The notes below the pieces were generated by a model. That model was not told where the DNA came from and did no database searches. It was given only the letters and a program-made list of their open reading frames with translations. This document shows positions 32,322-44,480 of a DNA stretch of 64,000 nucleotides, piece after piece. The stretch lies in NCBI GenBank assembly GCA_021397845.1, contig CM038052.1:40470449-40534448 (forward strand), in the 5' to 3' direction. A program made the translations under genes and the position numbers. The DNA is from Areca catechu (taxonomy: Eukaryota; Streptophyta; Magnoliopsida; Arecales; Arecaceae). Position 1 is the stretch's first letter, and each line of letters opens with the position of its first letter.

Positions 32322-33087
32322 TACTGAAGACATGCCACCCTGACCAGCCTGTTTCCCCCCTCATTCTCATTCACAGAAGGGGTAAGGGTGCTCACCTGAT
32401 CCGCCGGTGCAGAGGAAGACTTGATGGAGGAAGAAGACGAAGACCTGGATGGGCTCCTGCTTCTCCTGAGGGAGACAGTGCCTACTTCAACCATCTATTG
32501 GTCCTTGTGGCCCTCCTCTGGCAGGAGAAGTTGCATGCTATCCTCCAAGGCTGCAAAGAAGCTCCCCGACTCTTTCTGCGAGCCCCCACCCTCGGACAGT
32601 TCCGAGGTAGATGCTTCCGGCAATCTCCTGCGAGCTACTTTAGAGGGCTTTAGCCATCCCTCCGAGTCCGAAGGCGAGCTCGGGGTAGAAGAGAGGAGAG
32701 TTGGGGAAGACCTGGTGGAGGAGGATGATAAAGGATCGGATGAAGACACCGGGGCCTTACCTCGATTAGCAAATAGTGGCGCCCTCCCAGCCATGCCCTC
32801 TGGGCAAGGTTGGCGCATCCTCGCCGTGACTAGCCAAGGTCTAAAAGGGAGCTTCTCCTCCTCCCCCAGATTTTTAGGCCCCTGATCACCTGAGTCACCT
32901 CCCAGGTTGGTAGCCTCCTCCTAGTCCACCACCAAGTTATCATGACACAGAGCAGAGGGCTGAGAAGCTGACCTCTGATTCTCCTTCCAGAACTTGCAGG
33001 CTTTCAGCAAGTGTCACATTCTCCCACACCGAAAGCACACCGGCGTCAGGTTCTTATACATGAATTGTTGCTAGAAAGCGGTGCGGT
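32322..33087 (-). pseudogene. LINE ORF1, zinc-knuckle and C-terminal part
   Basis: After the solo LTR the minus strand reads QQFMYKNLTP, then the CCHC knuckle CFRCGRM.HLLKAC (about 33034-32993) with one stop replacing a residue, then KENQRSASQPSALCHDNLVVD. A low-complexity Ser/Glu/Pro tail follows to about 32420 (for example SSSDPLSSSSTRSSP). The plus strand shows a long open frame (32421-32885) only as a shadow. Confidence 0.82.
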
Positions 33088-35367
33088 TGAAAGAAAACTA
33101 GTGCATTGGACACCTACCCTAGGCATGCTACACTAGAGAGTAGGTATTGCATAATTAAAATTTTTAAACATGCATACAGAAAAACCTACTCATGCACAGG
33201 TCTAACATAAACATGATGCATGTAACAAATACACAGGCATGTATAAGCAAGTGCAATAATTATAAACAATATGATAAAACCTAGATCTAAATATGCATGA
33301 TGACAAAAAGGAAATAATATACCATATAGAGCTTCCTTTTGTTCTAAAATTGGATCGAAGCAGGAAGAAGCCGACTCCCTTCTTGATGAAAAATGACTAG
33401 CTAGTTGAACTCCCTCAACAACAAATCAAGGCAGCAACAAGACTCCTCTCAAGGTATCCAAATGTCCACCCTCTAGAGTATCCACGTGCGGGCTCTCACT
33501 GATCCAACTCCCGGATGGATGCTAGTCCTCCGGGAATCAAAAAAATAGGTCACGGAAACATGTGGAGTAGGGAAATCAAACAGTTCTTCACGGACAGTCT
33601 TCTCCAAGACTGTCCTTACTCCACCAAAAGCACATAGAAGAAAACCTAAAAACAAGGAAAGATTTCACGGGATGGTTCGGCAAATTTTGCACTCAGATAT
33701 TCATCCCAAAATTCTCTCACAGATCGCTAAAAATTGCTCTCTGCACCTCTCTTAACACATGCCCTGTTTTCTTCCCTTGTTATTCCTTATCTCATGCCCT
33801 ATTTTTCTTCCCATTTCTCGCACCTCACGACCTTCAACCAAGAAATATATGAGGCGGAGAAGATGCATGAAGGCCAGGAAGACATCGTGAGAGATGTCCA
33901 GATAAAACCCAAACACTTTGAATTGGCTCTTGATCGGTTTAAAAAGCTAGGAACCGCAGGCTGGATGAGAACAAAGAGTGCTAAATCATTGTGAAAGCAG
34001 GGATCGAGTAGATAGGAATTATGAGTGGGAGAGATCACCGAGAGACCCATTTTCAGATCACTGTGCAATGACCAATATCTGATATCCCAAGTTGCATACG
34101 ATCAGCAAGTTGTTCTTATCCTAATCACATGGCAAAACAGGGCAAAACGTGAGCAGGGGAAGTTTGGATAAAACAAACAATGTTGAACCAAAAACCACCG
34201 TGTAAACATCCCATGTTTTAAAACCAGTTCATCAAACCCAAAAATTGGTTCATAAAGATCCCGGTCCGACCAAACCTGATCAGTTAAAAAATTGGCTCCA
34301 GTCCTGGTCTACCAGGAATAGTTCCTGGTTAACCCAAACCAATCCTAGTCGATCCAAATTAGACCAGGTTGATCAGAAAAAATCCAATGTGTGCTCAATC
34401 AGATCGTTTGACCTTAATACCGAAACGATTCCCAATCATTGATCGGCTCCCGGACCAGGAAGAAAACCTTTATGGCGTGTGACCTCATAGGTTCGAACCT
34501 AAATGGTAGCACTGGAACACTTTCAGTACCAGTACAAGATACCATCTAGCAATGGATCCCAGCGTCCGGATAGGCCGAAGATGCGAGAGCAATCTATCAA
34601 ACCTCTGGCATATGGTTACCATATAATTCATCCCTTTGACCTCTAATGCTCAAGATGACCTAGGGTTAGACTGCCAACCCTAACTGAGTTAATCCACAAC
34701 ATGTCTCAACCTCACAAGTCCAGTGACTCCTCACTAGGACTACCCCGATCGAGGATTTGCTAAATTGAGACACTACGAGACATTCAATCCAAATAATTTG
34801 GACATGTCAATTCCATCTTGGTCCACCACTGCTCCACAAGTACTTGCCTGTACCCAGAACCTTCCATTATTGGATTAGAAATCCGGGTAGTCTGGCACCA
34901 AAGTACAAGGAGTTGCTTGCAAGCTACCATGGTGACCTCAGGTCGGAGGGACACATATACCCATATCTAATCGTGAGCAATCCTTTGGCAGAAAGGAGCT
35001 CCACGGAGTCACGTTCAATGAGATGTTACACATCCCACTTGCAGATCACATCAGTGTCACCACACTCCTTTGGTCAAGAGGACAACCAAACGATGTGAAT
35101 CACAATAACCTACTCTTGATACATTGCCGTCCTGTACAATGTATCCTTTGGTTGTGAACCTTTTCAAAGGACCACTTGATATATCCTCTCTATATCGAAG
35201 TTAGTGCAGTCCTAAGGACTTCATCACATAAATAGAGTTCATTATAGGGAAATGAATAATATGATGAGCTGCCAAAATAAAGTTTTTATCAATTCATATA
35301 TAAATTACAATACTGAGCACAACCGCCTATAGCTTATGCAATTGGCTTTGGGACATAATTCCCAACA
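33088..35367 (-). mobile_element. Solo copia-like LTR inside LINE ORF1
   Basis: On the minus strand it starts TGTTGGGAATTATGTCCCAAAG and ends CTTTCA. Its first 900 bases or so follow the copia A LTR order: the CATACCATGGTAGC-type block, GACCTAGGGTTAGACTGCC on plus at 34656, and TTCGAACCTA at 34491. The remainder differs, so it is a related family. No internal region is present. The LINE frame resumes after it: IKGGG before, TAF.QQFMYK after. The flanking 5-base slots are GTGGC and ACCGC, so any TSD has decayed. Confidence 0.8.
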
Positions 35368-35960
35368 GCCACCCCCCTTGATCAACACCCCTGGGAGCAG
35401 TGGCTTAGTAGCATCTATCTCTAGCCGGACCCTAGCGAAGCCTGTTTTCTGCTTCAAGTCCATGAAGTTGTCGAGGGATAGGGGAGTACCTGCTTCTTCG
35501 GCCATTACTAAGATCATTGATGTGTCCCAATACTCCAATGGCAAGTCCAGCAGCCGCATCCAAACCATAGTTGTATTAACTGGGCTCCTCCCTGGGTGGA
35601 AATCCATTCATCATGGCATCAGCGCCATCAACTGGCCTCCAACGTACCACGGGCCAGCTTGCAAAACCCTAGTACAGACCTCCTTCGATCCCACCCGCAC
35701 CACCACGTGGTCCTCCCCCACCGGGAAGACCTCTGGTTTAGAGGACAGCTGCATCTTAAGCCGGATCTCCTTCCCCAATCGAGTTGCCGGAACCCTGTAT
35801 CCGAGGCTGTGGAATATGATGGCTAGCCCTTCCCATTTGCTCCAAGCATCGTCTAGAAAGGAATCTGGCATGACCAGCACTTTGGTGAAGCTCTACCGGA
35901 GTCGCTCAACCTCCTCTTCCGTAAGCTTGTAGGAAGACCACTATGTCAGTCACGGCGGCC
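35368..35960 (-). pseudogene. LINE ORF1, DUF4283-like domain
   Basis: The minus strand reads KLTEEEVERLR near 35925, VLVMPDSFLDDAWSKWEGLA (35883-35825), FHSLGYRVPATRLGKEIRLK, VVVRVGSKEVCTRVLQAGPW (35705-35650), then MDFHPGRSPVNTTMVWMRL (35607-35550), DLPLEYWDTSMILVMAEEAG, TGFARVRLEIDATKPLLPGV (35440-35385) and LIKGGG at the LTR border. This pattern is typical of plant L1 ORF1 proteins, which coat the LINE RNA. Frameshifts near 35610 and a stop near 35905 disable it. Confidence 0.85.
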
Positions 35961-36180
35961 TGTGCACCACCTCCACCCACGACCGCTCCTTCCCCTCCTT
36001 TCCTTCGGGTTCGGTAGCTCTGGAGCCCTGATCTTCAGTCGGATATGCCATCCACCAGCACTGCTACCTCGAAACGGAAGACGATGGCACCAAACCCTGA
36101 AACCAAAGGAAAAGCCAAGAAGACGATGGCACGGAAATCAAGAGACTCTAACCGCTCCTAAAGCGAACTCTAGGTGCTCA

Positions 36181-36850
36181 TCCTTTACTAATTTGTAGTT
36201 CAAATATGGCCCAATTATTGATTCTCATAATTAGATTGAATTTAGAAATAAACAAGTCCAAGTAGCCACTAATCACTACTAATTTAAGATAAAATTGTCA
36301 ATCTAATCTAAACAAATCAAATTCATAGATATATTGGTTGAGTTGTGTTGTTGTGTCTAGTCTAACTTATATTTTTAAAAAAAATCATAATTTTTGAATT
36401 AGAAAATATTCTTTCTTGAAATTTTTTCTATCATTTTTTATCAAGAATATCTCTTCTATTTATTTGAAAAATAGATTAAACAAGCATAAACCCATAAAAT
36501 ATATGTAATACAATTTTTTTTCTTCCTTTTGTAAGTACTCTTAAAATGCAATACAACAATATAATACTTTATGATAAATAAAATGCTTCAATAACTAAAT
36601 TTTTATTATATATTAGTAATCAATTTTAATGATGAATGAATAGAAACTTTGACCATACCATTAATATCAACATCTATATAGCAATAAAAAAAACTATATA
36701 AACTAAGCTTTCACAAAAAAACTTTTAGTATACAAAATTCTAATGGTACATGTACATTTGTCAATATGGTAAAATGATATATTATTATAAAATAACAAGA
36801 CTATAATCTAACTTGATAGAAATAGAAAAGTGTTGCATCTAAAAGATATT
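36181..36850. other. AT-rich stretch without recognisable feature
   Basis: About 670 bp of AT-rich DNA between the LINE and the Athila LTR. I see no coding motif, paired repeat or structured RNA in it. Confidence 0.6.
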
Positions 36851-38114
36851 TGATAGGTCAGCAATGTCATTAAGACACTACGGCTACCAGTTTAATTAAC
36901 CAACTTCTAAATTAAATTAAGAATATATAGAAAGCATGAGTCGGGTCGAATCCACGGAGAAGGCAGTGCGTAAAAGAAATTGAAATCTTTAATTTTAATA
37001 GGAAAAGGAAAGAATGATTTGAAGTCGAAAAAAGATGTTCAAAGTGCAACAACGAATTAAAACTCGGTATGTTCGATCCGTTAGTTGGATTTTAGCATCT
37101 ACTTGCAAGAAGAGTAAAAGAAAGAAATTTAAATTGTAAGAAAAATAAATTTGATATTAATTAAACGAGGATCCTATTACAAGAAATTAAAAAGTGTACT
37201 TGAATGAAATTAAAAGCAACTAAAAAGAAAGCTGTAACAAAGATTGAAAGGAGGTCGATGCAGCTTCATCGAGAAGATGATCGATGAACTCCCTTCTTCC
37301 TTTGTACTCCTCGAAGCGAGTTGGGCCTTGTTGCTTCTTCTTCTTTGGTTCTTGATGGGGTAATCGACACTATTCTTCCTTCACTAGCAAACAAAGTTCG
37401 AAAGGGACTCTTGTTAAATCCCAGAGTTCCTTCTCTCATTGGGACTCTACTATAAGCTTCTCCCAGTCTAGTGCGATGGACAGACAGTGGCGAACAGTGG
37501 TGAGTAGCGGTGATAGTGGTTTGCACGGTGGCAGGGTGACAAAACATAGAAAGGATAGCTAATGGGCTTCTCCGATGGGTTGATGCTGGCCGGTGGCTCG
37601 AGGAGATGGCTGGTGACGAGTGGGATGCTTGGTGAGTGGCGGTGAGCGATGATGAGCTGGTGGAGTCGATGGATGGCCGGTCGAAGGATGCAATGAATAA
37701 AAGGTTAGCAAAAGATGGTGGTCGGCCAGAAAAGTGGTCTTTGGTGAGCTCTCTGGTGGTTCTCCGGGCAGATAAGGTGGTGCAGGTGGATGATCTTAGC
37801 TCAAAAAAGACTTCATGGTCCACGGCTCTGCACCATGGACCTGCTTCAATGGCTGCCATAGACCAAGCAGCCAATCCATGGTGGATAGGCTACTTTAAAA
37901 TGTGTGCAATTTTTATATAAACATTAAAATTTGATTCCAAGCTCATCTGAACTGATTTGAGTGCTGTCTACACTATTGAATTCTAAAAATTGAGCTCTTT
38001 CAATCCATAAACCACTTTTCTATAAAGCATCGATAAAAGTATTAATTCTTAATAAATCTAAAGTAATTAATATTTATTTTAATGATTTAATTGGGATAAT
38101 TAATAGATTTATCA
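36851..38114 (-). repeat. Athila minus-copy 3' LTR (1.26 kb)
   Basis: On the plus strand it begins TGATAGGTCAGCAATG and ends AGATTTATCA. The minus strand runs TGATAAATCTATTAATTATC to CTGACCTATCA. It shares blocks with the forward Athila LTR but is about 260 bp shorter. The open frame at 37266-37874 is not conserved in the other LTR and is not taken as a gene. Confidence 0.85.
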
Positions 38115-38127
38115 CGCCCCCCAACTT
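38115..38127 (-). other. Athila polypurine tract
   Basis: AAGTTGGGGGGCG on the minus strand, immediately upstream of the 3' LTR. This is the primer site for plus-strand DNA synthesis. Confidence 0.85.
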
Positions 38128-38655
38128 AATCATTGCAGTCCCTTAGCAATGTGATTAAAATAGAATCATGTATCATTAATATCCTCCATTGCAAAATTAG
38201 TTTTAGGCTTAAGGTTGACAGAAGCTAGGTAGTTTCACTAACTAAATATTGAGTTTTTGAAGTAAGTTTCACAGTTAAAACTATTAGAAACTTTCTTAGA
38301 GTTCATCCAAAAATCTACAGCACTTGTATTTATGATGGCTAACTTAGTATTTTGATACTAACTTGTAAAAAATAATGGTATCTTCGCTTATCACCTACTT
38401 TGGTCAATTTTCTATATACCCTCAATTTAAGCACATAAGCAAAGATAGCTTTCACACTGCCTGATTTTTTTTCGATGATGTCTTTACACTGCCCACTTTT
38501 TGATGCAAACAATAATGCTTACTTAAGCCAAGGTGCCCAATAAGCGCTAAGTTTAACATCTTCAGCTAGACACACATCAACTTAGTTTAGTGTGGATTAG
38601 TTAAGGTTACTTGATCAATGGTTCGATTTGATGATATCTCTTCAATGTATGGTTT
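38128..38655 (-). other. Athila 3' untranslated region
   Basis: No gene. It contains GCTGAAGATGTTAAACTTAG followed by CGCTTATTGGGCACC (38570-38528), which parallels GCTGAAGATATTAAACTTAG and CACTGGTTGGAAGGC in the forward copy (25810-25845). Such a block is usual just after integrase in Athila elements. Confidence 0.65.
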
Positions 38656-39967
38656 AGTTTATTGACCATTCACCTTAAAAAAAATCTCCTGCCCTAGGAT
38701 CAAGAATCTTGACTACACCATGGGGGAACACTTGATTTACTATGTAAGGTCCATCCCATCTAGATCTTAGTTTTCTAGGAAATAATTGAAGCCTTGAATT
38801 AAATAACCATACTTGCTAATTAGGCTTAAAGGTCTTCCTAAAGATGTGTTTATCATGAAAGGCTTCCATTTTCTTTTTTATAAATGCATGAATTTTTATA
38901 GGCCTCTCATCTTAGCTCATCCAGTTCACTTAGCTGTAACATCCGATTAGAACCTACTTGTTTCAAATCAAAATTTAATTGCTTCATCACCCAATATGCT
39001 TTATGTTCAAGTTCTATTAGAAGATGACATGCTTTTCCATAGGCCAGCCTATAGGGAGACATGCCAATAGGGTTCTTATAAGCTATGCTATAGGCTCAAA
39101 TGCATCATCTAATCATTCTGACTAGTCTTTATGATTAGGCTTAATAGTCTTTTGCAAGATGTTTTTGATCTCCCTATTGGACACTTCCACCTGACCACTA
39201 GTTTGTGGGTGGTATGGTGTGGCTACCTTATATGTGACCCCATATTTTTGTAGTAACATGCAAAACTGGTAGTTTGTGAAATGGATACCTCTGTGACTAA
39301 TGATGGCACATGGAAATCCAAACCTAGAAACGATATTCTTTTGAACAAATATGATAACTACCTTATGGTCATTGGTTCGGGTTGCCATTGCCTCAATCCA
39401 TTATAATCAATAGCTACCAAAATGTACTCAAAACCATTGGAGGATGGAAAGGGCCCCATGAAATTAATTTTCCAAACATCAAAGATTTTAACTACCAAGA
39501 AGGGGTTTAAAGGCATCATGTCTTTTCTTGAAATATTTCCTAAGGCTTGACATTTGGAACATTCTTGGCTAAAAGTATAGGCATCCTTAAATAATATGGG
39601 CCAGTAATATCCACTTTGCAACATCTTAGCTATAGTTTTTCTACCAGAGAAGTGTCCTTCGTAAACAAGAGTGTGATAAAAATTCAAGATACTCAGTTGT
39701 TTAGACTCAGGGATACATCTACGAATGATCTGATCAGCCTGAATTCAAAAAAAGTTTCAGATCTTCCTAGAAATAATTCTTGATTTGAGCAAAGAATCTA
39801 TCCTTTTCATTCTTAGACCAACCATCTGAAACTTGTCCAACCACTAAATAATTTACTATATCTTTAAACCAAGGAGCTTTTGCATGTGAAACTGCTAGGA
39901 GTTGTTCATGAGGAAAAGATTGTTCAATTAATATCTATTCATAATTTTTCACTAAGATTCTAGATAG
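38656..39967 (-). pseudogene. Athila integrase
   Basis: From the copia A2 border the minus strand reads FPHEQLLAVSHAKAPWFKDIVNYLV (residues around 39925-39850), a spacer, then HTLVYEGHFSGRKTIAKMLQ (zinc-binding H..H, 39675-39620) and CSKCQALGN (CxxC). The core holds WKINFMGPFPSSNG (first D of DDE replaced by N), YILVAIDYN, FGFPCAIISHRGIHF (second D region, D changed to H) and YHPQTSGQVEVSNRE with the third acidic residue. The C-terminus reads FHDKHIFRKTFKPN, VWLFNSRLQLFPRKLRSRW and FPHGVVKILDPRAG (38870-38700). A shift near 39360-39410 and several stops are present. Confidence 0.88.
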
Positions 39968-41708
39968 TGTTGGAAATTGTGTCCCAAAGCCAATCATTTA
40001 GGCTGTAGATGGTTGTACCATTTTGTAATTGTATGTAAATTTTTAATGAATAAAAGTTAATCTTTTGGCTGTTCATCATACTTACATTTTCCTGAAATGA
40101 ACTATTGTATGATGGAGTCCTTAGAACTACATTATTTGATATAGAGAGGATGTATCAAGTAGTTCTTAAACTGGTTTACAACCAAATGATACATTGTTAT
40201 AGGATGACAATGTATCAAGTGTAGGTTGTTGTATGTCACATTTGTTGGTTGTCCTCTTAACCAAGGAGTGTGGAGACACTGGTGTGACATGCAAGTAAAA
40301 TTTGTGACATCTCATTAAACGCGACCATCTATGGAGCTCCCTTCTGCCAAAGGATTTCTCGCGAAGGGATATGGATATATGTGTCCCTCAGACTTGAGGT
40401 CACCATGGCAGCTTGCAAGCAACTCACTGTACTTTGATGTCGGACCACCTGGATTTTTAATCCAGTGATGGAAGGTTTCTGGGTGCAGTCAAGTACTTGT
40501 GGAGCGGTAGTGGATCAAGATGGAATTGATCCCTCTAAATAGTTTGGAGTGAATGACTCATTGTGTCTCAATTTAGCAAATCTTTGGCCAGGGTAGTTCT
40601 TGTGAGGAGTCACAAAATTTGTAAAGTTGAGACATGATCTGGATAAACCAAATTAGGGTTGGTAGTCGAACCCTAGGTAATGTTGAGCATTATGAGGTCA
40701 AAGGGATGAATTATGCGGTAACCATATGTATGAGGTTCTAGAGAGGTGCTCTGCATCTTCAACCTATCCGGATGTCGGGTATCATTGTAGATGAGGACTT
40801 TGACTGGTACTGAAAGTATTTCAGTGCTACCGGCTTAGTGTTCGAACCTATGGGGTCACATACCATAGGCGTTTATATCTAATCTAAAGGTTGATCGGTG
40901 ATTGAAAATCATTTTGCCATCACTGGAGGTCAATGTGATTGACCATGTTCGAAGTGTCGACACTTGGTAAAATGTGAAGTGACAACACTTGACTGACGAG
41001 CAGAAATTCTGGAAAGTTTTTTGGGAAGGTTTTGACTTCAAATTTTAAATTCGAATTTTGAATTCTGGGTATTTTTGGCTACAGGCTTTCATGGTACGAT
41101 GGTCATACTTGCTTTTTTAGCTTGGACCCATCTGGTATGGCCCTTGACCTTCTCCCCCAATCACTCCTTCCTCTTTCTCTCTCTTTCTTGGCTGCCTCTA
41201 TAAATAAAGGTTGTTTTTGGGGCTGCTGGTTGGTTGAAGAACTAGAAGAGAAAAGGGATTTTGTGAGGACTTGGGATTGGGTGTGAGAATACCTAGCATT
41301 CAAGCTAGGTCTTGGGAAGAGAGATAGTTAGGAAGGGTTCCACCTCTCCTCCTTGTCTTCCAAGAAGAATAAGATCGGCCCGAAGGATCCCAAGGAGCTA
41401 GCACTCCGAGTGAGTTGATCAGAGTCAAGCCCTGGTGTGAACTACCTATAAAGACCAGACACATGTTTGGCTCAAGAGCACCATCCTTGGAGCATCGCCA
41501 CTGTATCCATCAAAGGTATAACGGTAAGGTATCTTTATATCTTTGAGTTTTATCTTGTTTTTTATGTTTATTGCATGCTATATCATTATACTAGATCTTG
41601 TTGCAAGCAGATTGGTAGATCGTTTGATCGATCTACCAAGCCTTCCGCTATGTTCATTTTAAAATAGTTTTAAAATACATTCTTTTTGCTGGGTATGTTT
41701 CACCTTCA
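39968..41708 (+). repeat. Copia A2 5' LTR
   Basis: TGTTGGAAATTGTGTCCCAAAG to GTTTCACCTTCA, 1741 bp. It is a partner of 57458-59229 with scattered differences. It carries two GTCGAC-type motifs at 40949-40992 (fewer than the 3' LTR) and a TATA at 41209-41216. Confidence 0.93.
41209..41216 (+). promoter_or_regulatory. TATA box of copia A2 5' LTR
   Basis: TATAAATA in the GCCTCTATAAATAAAGG context conserved among the copia A LTRs. Confidence 0.75.
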
Positions 41709-41709
41709 A

Positions 41710-41721
41710 TGGTATCAGAGC
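41710..41721 (+). other. Copia A2 primer-binding site
   Basis: TGGTATCAGAGC, one base after the LTR, an exact match to the common initiator Met-tRNA site. Confidence 0.93.
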
Positions 41722-42689
41722 AAGGTTCATCGTAGTATAATAATGTTAGCATGCTTTAACATCATGTTTTTCTTTTAAAGTACTTGGCATAAGTGCTTCA
41801 CCATGGCCGTTCGGTCATAGGAGAGAAGTAGGGCTGCAAGATCCTCTCTTCCCATTCAATGGGATCTCCTATGGCGTGTAGGGGTGCCGCTTGTGATTGA
41901 CTCATGAAGAGGAAAGATAAAAGAAAATGTAGATTAAAAATATTTTAATCTTGTATTATGATCTTAAAACAAATTTAGATAAGATCTAAGAGTTTTGTTT
42001 TGATCAGATTTGATTGAAAGTTTGGTGAAACTTTGGATTCGAAATCATTATTATTGCCCTGTGACAGGCCTTGAGTCGACCCCTTGAGTCGACTCATGAA
42101 GGTTGAAGTGTCAACACTTGACCAGGAAGTGTCGACACCTGGGCTCGTGAGTCGACACTTTGCCTTGAAGGTGTCAACTCATAAGCGCTTCCTAGAAAAC
42201 ATAGTGTTCTGTTTTCTTCCTGTCTCAAGCCTTGAGTTGACCCAAGTGTCGACACCTAGTATCGACACTTGCCCTTGGTGAGTCGATACTTGACATGTAA
42301 TGTTGCAAAAATAGTGAATTCAAATTTCTTATTATTGTAAAATTATTTTATATTTGTAAATTAAAATTATTTTAATTTATTAAGGCTATTGAACTTAATT
42401 AAGAATTAAGTCACTTTGAATGACTAAGAACTCTAGAAATATGATTCAAAGATTTTAAGTCATTTCAATAAGCCTTGAGGGTCATGGGTTAGCTTCTTTT
42501 GGGTTCTTAATTGGGTTAGACCTAAGTTTAGATGCATTGGACTATGTAGAGAATCATTCTAATCAAATGTTGAGTTAGGACTTCTTCTCTATAGATCTCT
42601 CTAATAGTTGATTGATAAGTCCATAGATCTAAATGGACCTTATTTATGGCTCAATGGACAGTCCAAGTCTTTAGGCTAGTCTAATCGAG

Positions 42690-42845
42690 TCTGATTAATC
42701 AATTGGTATCCAAGGTAAGTTTGGCATCTTGATCATGATTCTTTGGGGCTACCTCTTACTTGGCCAACTCGATTGGTATCTAAGACAAGATGGTTAATGG
42801 CAGAACCCAACCTATGATCTCACTTACCTAGCCAATATGGTCGAT
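42690..42845 (+). other. Leader module, copia A version (A2)
   Basis: Contains CAATTGGTATCCAAGGTAAG (42700-42719), CTCTTACTTGGCCAACTCG (42753-42771), ATTGGTATCTAAGACAAG (42772-42789) and CACTTACCTAGCCAATATGG (42821-42840). Same order as A1 13530-13675. Confidence 0.8.
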
Positions 42846-42881
42846 CAGAATTGATCAGATAGCTCACTGACTCGTGTTAAC

Positions 42882-42930
42882 CCATGTCACCCAAGGTTAA
42901 TCAGTCTTGACTGATTTTAAGTGCCCATGG
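42882..42930 (+). other. Leader hairpin of copia A2
   Basis: CCATG..CATGG outer stem and AATCAGTC/GACTGATT inner stem are kept. The middle CACCCAA/TTAAGTG stem is weakened by GG to AA relative to A1. Confidence 0.7.
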
Positions 42931-43608
42931 ATCATTAGTTATGAATAACCCTCCTTGATTGCTGATGTGGTCAGTTGGAGGTTGATCCATGTCTTCTCAT
43001 CTCTTCTTCTGTCACAATAAGATTAAAACCTCTAAATTATTAGGTCCATAAAAAGACAAAGTTATGGGGATAACCAAGTCTTAGCCTCCCATTAAGTGGG
43101 ATGGTAATGGATCCAATAGTTGGGTGTTCATCGATAGATCCAAAAATTGGATGTTCATCAGGCTATTGGAATTGTTGTTCCTAATATGATGGCTCAGTGC
43201 AACTCTCTTAATGGTGGTTAGGTGGGCTGGCCAAAGTTGAGCTTGACTATTTGTTAGTTAAAAGCATCAAATTTTGTCATGTTAATGGTTGGACAAAACC
43301 GGGACCTTCAATAGGAGGCCCAAAGGTCGATTGAAGTGCACCTTGGGGCAAAACCTAAATACTAGAGGTTACTTGGAGAAGTAATTGGTTGAAGAACCTA
43401 CCTTTAGATTCGCATGGGTGGGCCAGCCAAAGTCGAGCTCATGCGTTGTCTATTGGACTCTAGTACCCACTTAAGAATCAAAGTGATTCCTTGGATTGGA
43501 GGTAGAGGCTACCAGTCTGAACAAAATAGTGAGAGGGCCTTCAGATTAAAGTCCATGTCTATAGAATAATAATTCATATACACTAATTAACTTTGGTTTT
43601 CCTTTCAG

Positions 43609-44480
43609 ATATCTTCCAACCTATCGCTTCGGTCTTTTTTCGATAACGAGAAACTTAAGGGTCCCAACTTCGATAGAAAGTATTGAAGGCTCAAGATTGT
43701 CCTGGAGCATGAACGGATCTTGTATGTGATATCGGATCCGGTACCTAAAACCCTTGCTACCAATGTTCGGGGTTCGGTCAGAGACACTTATCAAAAGTGG
43801 CTCTCTGACAGAATCACTGTCCAATGCATAATGTTGGTAGTGATGAACGATTAGTTCAGTCACAAATTCAAAGAAGCCCAGTCAAAAGAAATCCTTTAAA
43901 GGTTGAAGGAGTCTTTTGGGATACCAGACAACGTTGAGAGGTACAGGGTCTCCTGTGCTATCTACAATGCATGGATGCGTGATGGGGCCTCAGTCACTGA
44001 TCATGTATTATACATGATCGAGATGATTGAGGGCCTAGGCAAGCTTGGATGTCCCTTGCATGAATAGCTTGGGAATGATGCGATTCTGAATTCCCTCCCC
44101 CCTTCTTATCAAGATTTTCTCGATCATTATAAAATGAATAAGCCTGCAGTTATCTACCACGATCTATTGGGGTTGATGCAGACTTATGGGAAAGACCACC
44201 ATTTGAACAAAGGGGTGGTGAATCTAGTGGGAGGATCTTCGGCAAGGCATCGTCCCTTTAAGAAAGGAAATAAGAAAAGTAAAGGGAAACAGGTACAGAA
44301 TGCTTTTGGACCCAGTCAGGCCAAGAAGGAGAAGGTTGATAAGAGCCAAGCGGAGTACTTCTTCTGTAAGAAGCGGGAACATTAGAAGAGGAACTATCCT
44401 CTTTATGTTGCATCCCTTGACCCGAACAGGTCCAAGAAGAGGAAGCAGCCAGAAGGTGCTGGACAAGATATTTATATGAT
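43609..44480 (+). pseudogene. Copia A2 gag, start codon lost
   Basis: Aligned to A1, the start codon at 43609 is ATA instead of ATG. SSNLSLRSFFDNEKLKGPNF follows, then RLKIVLEHERILYVI, CAIYNAWMRDGASVTDHVLY and LGKLGCPLHE. The basic stretch RPFKKGNKKSKGKQVQ is near 44255-44300. The zinc knuckle at 44361-44400 reads FFCKKREH.KRNYP, with first and last cysteines and one Trp position lost. Stops fall at 43684, 43852 and 44068, among others. Confidence 0.87.

Larger units (their letters stand above)
32322..36180 (-). mobile_element. L1-type LINE, ORF1 region
   Basis: A GC-richer segment encoding a plant LINE ORF1 on the minus strand: nucleic-acid-binding DUF4283-like domain, then CCHC zinc knuckle, then a Ser/Pro/acidic tail. 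ORF2 (endonuclease and RT) is absent because the 3' side ends abruptly at the ch2 LTR stub. The 5' end is approximate, where AT-rich DNA begins. A solo copia-like LTR splits ORF1 at 33088-35367. Confidence 0.82.
41722..43608 (+). other. Copia A2 untranslated leader
   Basis: About 1.9 kb without a gene and colinear with the A1 leader. GTCGAC and GAGTCGACTC palindromes at 42068-42292 are denser than in A1. The shared module is at 42690-42845 and the long hairpin at 42882-42930. Confidence 0.7.

Noticed and set aside
32421..32885. 154-codon plus-strand open frame in GC-rich DNA
   Set aside because: Antisense of the low-complexity tail of LINE ORF1; the minus-strand reading continues a recognised protein.
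33088..35367. Truncated full copia element rather than a solo LTR
   Set aside because: Both TG and CA ends are present and no gag, pol or primer-binding site lies within; the LINE frame resumes directly after it.
35336..35932. 198-codon plus-strand open frame
   Set aside because: Antisense of the DUF4283-like LINE ORF1, which has clear family motifs on the minus strand; it also overlaps the solo LTR border.
37266..37874. 202-codon minus-strand open frame
   Set aside because: It lies wholly inside the Athila 3' LTR, has no recognisable motif, and is not kept in the related LTR at 21214-22741.
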